NCBI GenBank assembly: GCA_946811695.1
Contig: OX328123.1
Coordinates: 48,130,009-48,194,008, forward strand
DNA length: 64,000 bases
Reading direction: 5' to 3'
Origin: Gonocerus acuteangulatus
Lineage: Eukaryota; Arthropoda; Insecta; Hemiptera; Coreidae
The position numbers and the translations under genes are program-made. The notes under the pieces were generated by a model. That model was given only the letters and a program-made list of their open reading frames with translations, was not told the DNA's origin and did not search any database. Shown piece by piece: positions 57,610 through 64,000 of the stretch (within the stretch, counting starts at the first letter, position 1; each line of letters begins with the position of its first letter).

Positions 57610-57650
57610 ACTATGCCCTCTGAGGGCGATTCTTCCCTTATATAGGACCT
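57610..57650 (-). promoter_or_regulatory. TATA promoter of the secreted-protein gene
   Basis: TATATAA on the minus strand (57644-57638) lies about 70 bases upstream of the ATG. An initiator-like TCAG about 22 bases, or GCATAG about 30 bases, downstream could be the start site, giving a leader of 40-50 bases. Confidence 0.65.
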
Positions 57651-57879
57651 AGACCAGCCCTTACATTCCGGTAACGGTATGGCTAAGCTGCTAATATTAG
57701 ACCAAATTCACACAACAATTCTGGGTATGTATACAAATAGAAATAAGATCTCTTATCCTTCCTTCGTAGGGATTCAATGAAAAGTATAAAGATCTCAAGG
57801 ACCTCCCCAATTTTCCTATAAGATTCAATGTTTTTTTATAAAATAGGCATAAGGCCAATTGATAAAATAAATCCACTTT

Positions 57880-58040
57880 TACATACTAGTTATTTTATTA
57901 AAATTTCCCTACCGGTTTCACATCTATCCTGACGCCTCTTCAGGGGCGCTAGGACTAGTAAAATAAGTATACAGCCTAACTGCAGGAAGATAAACCTTCT
58001 ATCATAATGGCCATACCCAAACTGTCCCAAAAAAGTTATA
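57880..58040 (-). repeat. Retroelement-terminus-like segment
   Basis: The reverse strand reads CCTGAAGAGGCGTCAGGATA, GTGAAACCGGTAGGGAAATT and TTAATAAAATAAC, paralleling 33180-33310. Such CTGAAGA...GAAAC blocks with an AATAAA-like tail are seen at the ends of Penelope-like and similar retroelements. Confidence 0.45.
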
Positions 58041-58299
58041 TCCGGAAAAAGTCTAGTAATCATATACAATAATAATAATTGTCTAATAACGTGAAAATAT
58101 ATTATTTAAATATTTTATAACAATTTGTTTACTTTCCAAATTTAATAAAAAATATTTAAATGATCAATTTTTGACTTTATTAGACAAAACAAATTATTTT
58201 TATAATTTGACGACAAGATGTTTTATTGGATATGACTAATATAATTCTTTCGAATATTGATTGGAATTTTTAGACTTATTCCCCTCCCTTTTTTTTTTT

Positions 58300-58640
58300 T
58301 TAGTTTATGTTTTAAGACATAGGTCAGCCACACGGGTCAGGACGTCTCAGGTATTATTCCCCTTTAATAACTGACGGATTTGTGCGTTTTGAAGGGAGAC
58401 CAGCGTTTCAAGCAATAGAAATAAATAATAGCTGACACTAAAAGGAGGATGCGTCCCGGGTAGATGTTCTGAGTTTGGACATGGCCCTTGTGGCAGAGGG
58501 TTTCTCTTTCTGTAGTTAGGCTGTACACTATAGTTTACTAAGCTTAGTGCCCCTGCTTCAGGCGGGGTGCGAACCTCCATCTTACGCATGAATCAAAGAC
58601 GAGAGCCACTAAGACCATGGGGAGGCCCTAAAATGACTAC
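58300..58640 (-). repeat. tRNA-derived SINE of a second family
   Basis: The minus strand begins GGGCCTCCCCATGGTCTTAG (A-box-like TGGTCTTAGTGG). B-box-like GGTTCGCACCCC follows about 50 bases later, and then a non-tRNA body for some 250 bases. The head differs from the 29216-29420 family. Confidence 0.6.
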
Positions 58641-59469
58641 TATAAGTAAAAACGTTATAATTTTATATATTGGGCTTCTGCCTATTTCACAAAAAAAAAA
58701 CATTGAAAAGTTTGGTATCTTTTTGAAATTCAGTATAATATTCTAGCTATAGGGAATTAAATATTTGTTGTAGAACAATATTCACTATGAGCCCTAATTC
58801 AGAAGTCTGCGTTTGAACATGATTATTCTTGAAAGTGAGAATTTTCTTTTTCATATGCCTTCTTCCTTGCAACTTGTTGGTATTTGGAAAAAGGCTGTAC
58901 CTGCAGTAGGTAATCAATATAGATGTTACAAAGAAGCTTCTTTTACCACGACCACTCTTATAATCATGCTTCTTACATAAATTCAAGAAATTCTCCTTCG
59001 TAGTTATTTTCCACCATCAATAGATAAGATTTATCAATTTTGAGACAGCTAGAATTAATTGGAATAATATGTAATAAAGTGGTACAAGGTTCCATCAATA
59101 AATATACAGCCTTGCCGTGGGAGTTGATATCCCTCCTTAGCAAATAGCAAACATCGCTCCGAAAAGTGTTAAAAGCGGAAAATACTCTAATAGCCCTCAT
59201 TGCCACACTCTCAACACTTTTTCTTGCATCATACTAACTCCTGTTGTCTAACAGAAACTAATGACACTGTGCGTATTCTTCACATGATTGGTTAATAGTT
59301 GTAGAAAAAAATATTTCAACCTGAATGTTAGTAAAAACGCAGGGTAAGGATATTTGTTTGTATACAATTCATTTTTTTTAAAAAATATTTTCTGTATTTT
59401 TTTTCCAGGTAAATATAAATACGTATTTTACTTAAATTATAACGGAAACGTATTCATAACAAAGATTTT

Positions 59470-59560
59470 TAGAAGGGTTATAAACAGGTTACCACTTGTC
59501 ACATACCACCGCTTGTCTATCCAGGATAGGGCTGATGCCTATTCCTTTTCAAAAATAATA
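59470..59560 (-). repeat. tRNA-SINE fragment
   Basis: Minus-strand order: a degenerate CTTTTGAAAAGG, TATCCTGGATAG and a decayed GGTAACCTGTTTATAAC central domain. Ends not clear. Confidence 0.5.
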
Positions 59561-59651
59561 AAGGAATTATTTTTAATAATTATAGAAAGTATACTTCCAG
59601 CGCGTTAGAATTTTTAATTTTCTAATATTTAATTCTGATTTGTCTTCACTC

Positions 59652-59830
59652 CATGGGCGTATATAAGGGGGGGGGGGGCTGAGGGCGCTGCAGTCCTCCC
59701 TCCAATTTTGATTCAATCGGTAAAAATGGGTTATAACAATTGAGTTAGAAGGGATCTACTAACTTAATGGTTATAATAACCTTAAAAATAAATTAAATAA
59801 GATCACTTAGTTCAGAAAAAATAACTTTTT
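59652..59830. mobile_element. CATGGGCGTATA MITE, truncated copy
   Basis: Left end CATGGGCGTATATAAGG, G-run and internal CTTAAAAATAAATTAAATAA match copies at 52062 and 61621. The right end is missing or replaced by the dispersed repeat that follows. Confidence 0.8.
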
Positions 59831-60345
59831 TCGTGTTATTGTAGGAAAACGAACAAAAGCATTTTTAAAGCTATATCTGTAACCGTTAACGAGAAAAATT
59901 AAAATTAGTTTGTAAAAACTAATTTTTCAAACTAATATTCAGTTTGGGTATTCAGAAAAGATTTATTTAGTAAAAATCTGTTACAGATGTTTGACATTCG
60001 TCTAATCTAAGAAATTTAAATTTTGATTTTTGAAGGCGGCAAAGTATTAGGAAAAGACATAGGTTTTCGGATTTTGGTATATTTAATTGCATTTAACGGT
60101 AAAATTACCATTTTAGTAAAATAAGTTTAAAAAATGAGAACCGTTGATATAGTTTTTCCAAGAGCGACCGTTGAGAAAGAGGATGGAGTAATTTCCGCTT
60201 AGATCAGTTTCCAGTTGAAGTGTTTTTGTTCGAAAGATCAAAACCTATCAATAAATGCTTCTATTATTTTTCTAAAGCCACTAGGGATATGAACACAAAC
60301 GCCCTATGATGACGCAGTCCCTACGAGTCGGACTTTTAAATAATA
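59831..60345. repeat. Dispersed repeat with degraded GC-rich terminus
   Basis: Contains AAAACGAACAAAAGCATTTT and a final ATGACGCAGTCCCTACGAGT, similar to the ends at 19447 and 23298. Diverged. Confidence 0.55.
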
Positions 60346-60529
60346 GAGGGCTACGAAGATGGGTAACTGGCGCTAAAAATCGTATTAAATATTTTTCGAT
60401 ACGGGTTTTCCAACACATTGAACACACATCCCATTTCATTCTCCCTCTCTGATATAGCTAATATTATGTAGTCAAATTAATTTATTCCTTCCTGTAGCTA
60501 TATTCACTTAGAATCAGAATGGCGAGTCG

Positions 60530-60640
60530 GGCCCTGAAATGAAAAAAATCATCCTGTTGCAGGTTGGACTCGAATCCCCCTCTCCCGCATGAGAATCCAT
60601 GGAATTAGCCACTGGACCACGGAGAGACCCCCACGCTTCT
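60530..60640 (-). repeat. tRNA-like SINE head, third type
   Basis: The minus strand reads GGTCTCTCCGTGGTCCAGTG (A-box-like), then GGGGGATTCGAGTCCAACCT (B-box-like). The acceptor stem does not pair, so this is not a functional tRNA gene. Confidence 0.55.
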
Positions 60641-61097
60641 GTTGTAGCATATAATGCAGCTATATTTTTTCTATAATATGAAACAGCCTTAGGAATCAAA
60701 GAATTTTACATTATTAATTATCATACATTAGCTCACCGAAAGTATCAAAGTACGATTTTAGGGTAATTACTCTTGTAATTTTTTCAAAGAGGATTGAACC
60801 CGCAATAATGGTAAATTAAAAAAGAAAAAAACTTTTATATAACTAAAAACAAAAAAATAAATAAATGAAAATAATAAATTGTGGGCGTAACTAGTATAAA
60901 GACAGAATAAATTTGCATTTTTATGTAGAAGATGTGATAAGGGAAAAAAGTGCATACTTTCTTAACTACAACTTTTTTCTATAGACTGTCATCATTTTTT
61001 TTTCAACAGGAAAATTTCCTTTCTCCCCAAAAAAGTGCAAGTAGTCCTTACATCACTTGTCGAAATTTTTTAGTTAATCAATTTTTCTATTGTTTCC

Positions 61098-61098
<1 letters not shown>

Positions 61099-61167
<69 letters not shown>

Positions 61168-61180
61168 TATGTATACATAT

Positions 61181-61214
<34 letters not shown>
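61099..61214. repeat. (TA)n and (CA)n microsatellites
   Basis: About 60 bp of TA followed by TACATA transitions and about 25 bp of CA. Long frames through it are translation artefacts. Confidence 0.95.
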
Positions 61215-61218
<4 letters not shown>

Positions 61219-61276
61219 ATTTATTTATTTAATATTAACATTGAACCCTTCTTCACTTATATATTTGAAACGTATT

Positions 61277-61280
<4 letters not shown>

Positions 61281-61334
<54 letters not shown>

Positions 61335-61388
61335 CCTTATTTTCTCGGCCTCGCCCGACTCAGCTTTACTTCGCTCATCAACGGGAAC
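61281..61388 (-). repeat. Possible truncated 5S-derived retrocopy with poly-A
   Basis: The minus strand reads GTTCCCGTTGATGAGCGAAG, TAAAGCTGAGTCGGGCGAGG, then about 50 A. This parallels the 5S segment GTTCCCGTAGATCACCGAAG...GTCGGGCGTGG with scattered mismatches. It lacks the SINE central domain. Confidence 0.45.
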
Positions 61389-61620
61389 AAATAATCTTAA
61401 ATATAAACTTCTGCATAATTATCATCACAAGAAATACTTTTATGAGACCAGTTAATTTTATAAATAAGAATCTCTAGAATTATCATGTTCTAAAGGTGTA
61501 GTTCATATAAATTTCTAAACGTTTTGACAAATAATTTATTTAAGTTCACGTCTGTTAATATAAATTCTTGTTTTCGTTTTCTTCTTAATCACTTTGAAAT
61601 TGTAGTTAGGTGTAATGACC

Positions 61621-61860
61621 CATGGGCGTATGTAAGGGCTGCAGCCCCCCCCCCTCGAAATTTTGATTTGATGTAAAAATTTTCATAAAACCCTTAAAAA
61701 TAAATTAAATAAGATCATTTAGTTCATAAAACATATTCTATTTTGGGTGTAATAGCGTTTAAGTTGGCTAAAACTCTTCCAAGATCTAAATTGTTAGTAT
61801 TCCATACACCAGAAATGGTCTCAGCCCCCCCCCCCCCGAAATTTTCTGTATACGCCCATG
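61621..61860. mobile_element. CATGGGCGTATA MITE, uninterrupted copy
   Basis: 240 bp with inverted ends CATGGGCGTATGTA.../...TATACGCCCATG. Flanks TAATGACC and TAAAGACC match at 7 of 8. It contains the intact sequence TAATAGCGTTTAAGTTGGCT, the empty site of the SINE insertion seen at 52216. Confidence 0.92.
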
Positions 61861-62368
61861 TAAAGACCTCCATTCTAAGAGTACATGCTTAAACAATAAA
61901 ATATTACTCTGCTACTCCACTAAATGTTCCTTTGCGTCAAAAAAATATTACCAATTGGAAACCATTATTTTACAACATTTATTGATTCGCTGATATTTAC
62001 ATCTTGAACTTTTCTGAAGGACAAGCGAAATGATCTCGGAAACTTTTGCGGCTTTGAGTAAAAGTTGGATGTGAAAGTGCACCTCGACACTGTAGAGCAC
62101 TGTTATCCGCCCAAAATAAACACAGTTCTTGACAACTAGGAACGGGAAATCGGATGGTCTCCTGCCCCTTACACCACGCTATGTAGTAAGCAAACAATAT
62201 ATACTTTTAGTAAAAATTATATATATCACAATATTAGATAGGACCAGAACGAGGGGCATTCAATATTGTGTTGCAATGCCTATTTTTATGTGTTATTTCA
62301 TTTTGCTTCCACCACTGCGAATTCACCGTACCTAAAATGAATCGCAGTGTATTAAAGGTGTTTACTTT
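61861..62368. other. Intergenic stretch, nothing supported
   Basis: Short open frames on both strands (62129, 62197) show no domain or splice context. Confidence 0.4.
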
Positions 62369-62505
62369 TAGCGCGGTTCCTCCCTCCCCCATAGGGAGGA
62401 ACCCCGCTTATAAGGTTGATACAATGAAACAATCCGGAAGTGCCGACTAGAAAATTTTGCGTTTCAGAACCCCTAGAAACCGAAAATAACGGTGGTTCAA
62501 ATTTG

Positions 62506-62567
<62 letters not shown>
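62369..62567. repeat. Repeat head with GC hairpin plus (TA)n, copy 2
   Basis: Closely matches 15693-15936: TTTTAGCGCGGTTCCTCCCT, hairpin, ATACAATGAAACAATCCGGA, then a TA tract. The loop and stem differ by single bases. Confidence 0.85.
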
Positions 62568-62570
<3 letters not shown>

Positions 62571-64000
62571 GGTGTCCCGTAAATGTCTAGTCATATTGTG
62601 AGGGGTGATAGAGGACCTTTAGGGGAACAAAAAATGTTCTATGACGATTTCCCGAATTCTCGCCCATAAGGGAGAAAACGTCGTTTTATTGTTTTTTCGA
62701 GACAAACGTGGTTTTTAGAAGAATAATCGTTGTAGCTCCGTCCTAGGTGGTACTACTAGAAAGGGGGTGAAACCTATCGAAAGCTGAGTAAATTTACTAT
62801 AAGGCTAGTTGAAAGTAAACGTAAAAGTGAATGAATGTAAGTATGTATATCTTACCAAAAGAAAGCTATTCTAAATTTCGTGACATTTTATTGATATTTC
62901 TTTCCAGCGTTACTCCTCAATGGGCAGGATCTGTGATTTCCGGCTTTTAGAAAAACTTCCTCATTTAACCAGCTTTCCATTCATGTATCACAACCTTGTG
63001 TTATTGAAGTATTTGAACGGTTTAAGAACAAAAGTTTTTTAAAAAACATGGATCTGTGAAAATAAAATTATATTTTTTTCTTCAGTTTATTCAAAAAGCT
63101 GAAGAGAAATATTTGTTTTTATAAATGTTTACATAATAATAAATAAATATTTACTTAAAACAATAAAAAAAATTACTTCCACGAATATAAAAAAAATTCC
63201 TAAAACAGTAAATAAATAAAATACACATTTATTTTGAATTTATTAATTCAGGTAACTAATACTGGGTCCAGGTGGCGGCCATTAAGGAACACCAACCATA
63301 CATTAACCTCAAAAATTATTATTTTTACCTAGATCACGCATTTGAACACATTTTTACAGGACTATGTATGTCTTATTTATGAGGGATAGAATTTGTAATT
63401 ACCACAATCAATTCAAGGTAAAGCATTTGTTTTAAAAAATATAAATACCTGTAAAAATGTGTTCAAATGCGTGATCTAGGTAAAAATAGTAATTTTTTAG
63501 TTTAATGTATGGTTGGTGTTCCTTAATGGCCGCCACCTGGACCCAGTATTAGTTACCTGAATTAATAAATTCAAAATAAATGTGTATTTTATTTATTTAC
63601 TGTTTTAGGATTTTTTTTTATATTCGTGGAAGTAATTTTTTTTATTGTTATAAGTAAATATTTACTTAATATTCATGTAAACATTTATAAAAATAAATAT
63701 TTCTCTTCAGATTTTTGAATAAACTGAAGAAAAAAATATAATTTTCTTTTCACCGATCCATGTTTTTTTTAAAGCTTTTGTTCTTAAACCGTTCAAATAC
63801 TTCAATAACACAGGGTTGTGATACATGAATGGAAAGTTGGTTAAATGAGAAAGTTTTTCTAAAACCCGGAAATCACAGACCCCGCCCATTGAGGAGTAAC
63901 GCTGGAAAGAAATATCAATAAAATGTCAGGAAATTTAGAATAGCTTTCTTTTGGTAAGATATACATACTTACATTCATTCATTTTTACGTTTACTCCCAA
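62567..64000. mobile_element. Giant foldback element, right side off-window
   Basis: After the TA tract, ACAGGGTGTCCCGTAAATGT starts a left arm that runs to 63360. From 63448 the reverse complement begins and continues to the window end (about 550 bp of near-identical pairing). An 87-bp spacer lies between. The end sequence and TA context suggest a Tc1/mariner-related terminus. Each arm holds one open frame (62920-63040 on +, 63889-63707 on -) reading CDFRxLEKLxHLTxFPFMYH then LLKYLNGLRTK. No transposase seen. Confidence 0.85.

Noticed and set aside
60530..60640. Functional tRNA gene
   Set aside because: A- and B-box-like motifs are present but the acceptor stem does not pair and no 3' terminator T-run is placed correctly; it fits a SINE head.
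60950..61477. 175-aa and 121-aa open frames
   Set aside because: Made of (TA)n, (CA)n and poly-T translated as IYIYIY, THTHTH and FFFFF.

Overview
The window reads as nuclear DNA of an insect. It is AT-rich, with small exons bounded by GT/AG introns, an insect-type gustatory receptor, long TA microsatellites and a very dense load of arthropod transposons. The order cannot be proven from sequence alone; a hemipteran-like insect is my best guess. No bacterial operon, CRISPR array or organelle DNA is present.

Five host genes can be assembled from open exons, splice sites and intron phase. (1) A 339-aa ankyrin-repeat protein on + (seven exons, 10432-15655). (2) A 194-aa small heat-shock/alpha-crystallin protein on + (three exons, 28681-32298). 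(3) A gustatory receptor of about 388-397 aa on + (eight exons, 37596-49521) ending in the family's TYxxxLIQF signature. (4) A cardiolipin-synthase-like CDP-alcohol phosphatidyltransferase on - (single exon, 45803-46636), nested inside the receptor's last intron. (5) A 174-aa secreted or membrane-anchored protein of unknown function on - (four exons, 52851-57573) with a TATA promoter. A weak sixth candidate is a small secreted peptide gene on - within 1318-3631.

The rest is mostly repeats. They include fragments of non-LTR retrotransposons (7.3, 9.1, 20.9 and 48.0 kb), a Penelope-like element (39.0-40.0 kb), Tc1/IS630-type transposase relics (7.7-8.4 and 26.2-26.9 kb) and at least eight inverted-repeat DNA elements whose 8- or 9-bp target-site duplications can be read directly. 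There are also two SINE classes. One is tRNA-headed and one is 5S-rRNA-headed, and they share the same central domain.

The least ordinary block is 19.9-24.1 kb. It is a decayed cluster of virus-like coding remnants: an IAP-type RING finger and tandem W-x(n)-Q-x-L repeats like those of large DNA viruses. The cluster is split by a retrotransposon fragment and by a 1.85-kb inverted-repeat element with an 8-bp duplication. The right edge of the window enters a giant foldback element whose two arms both carry an exon-like open frame.
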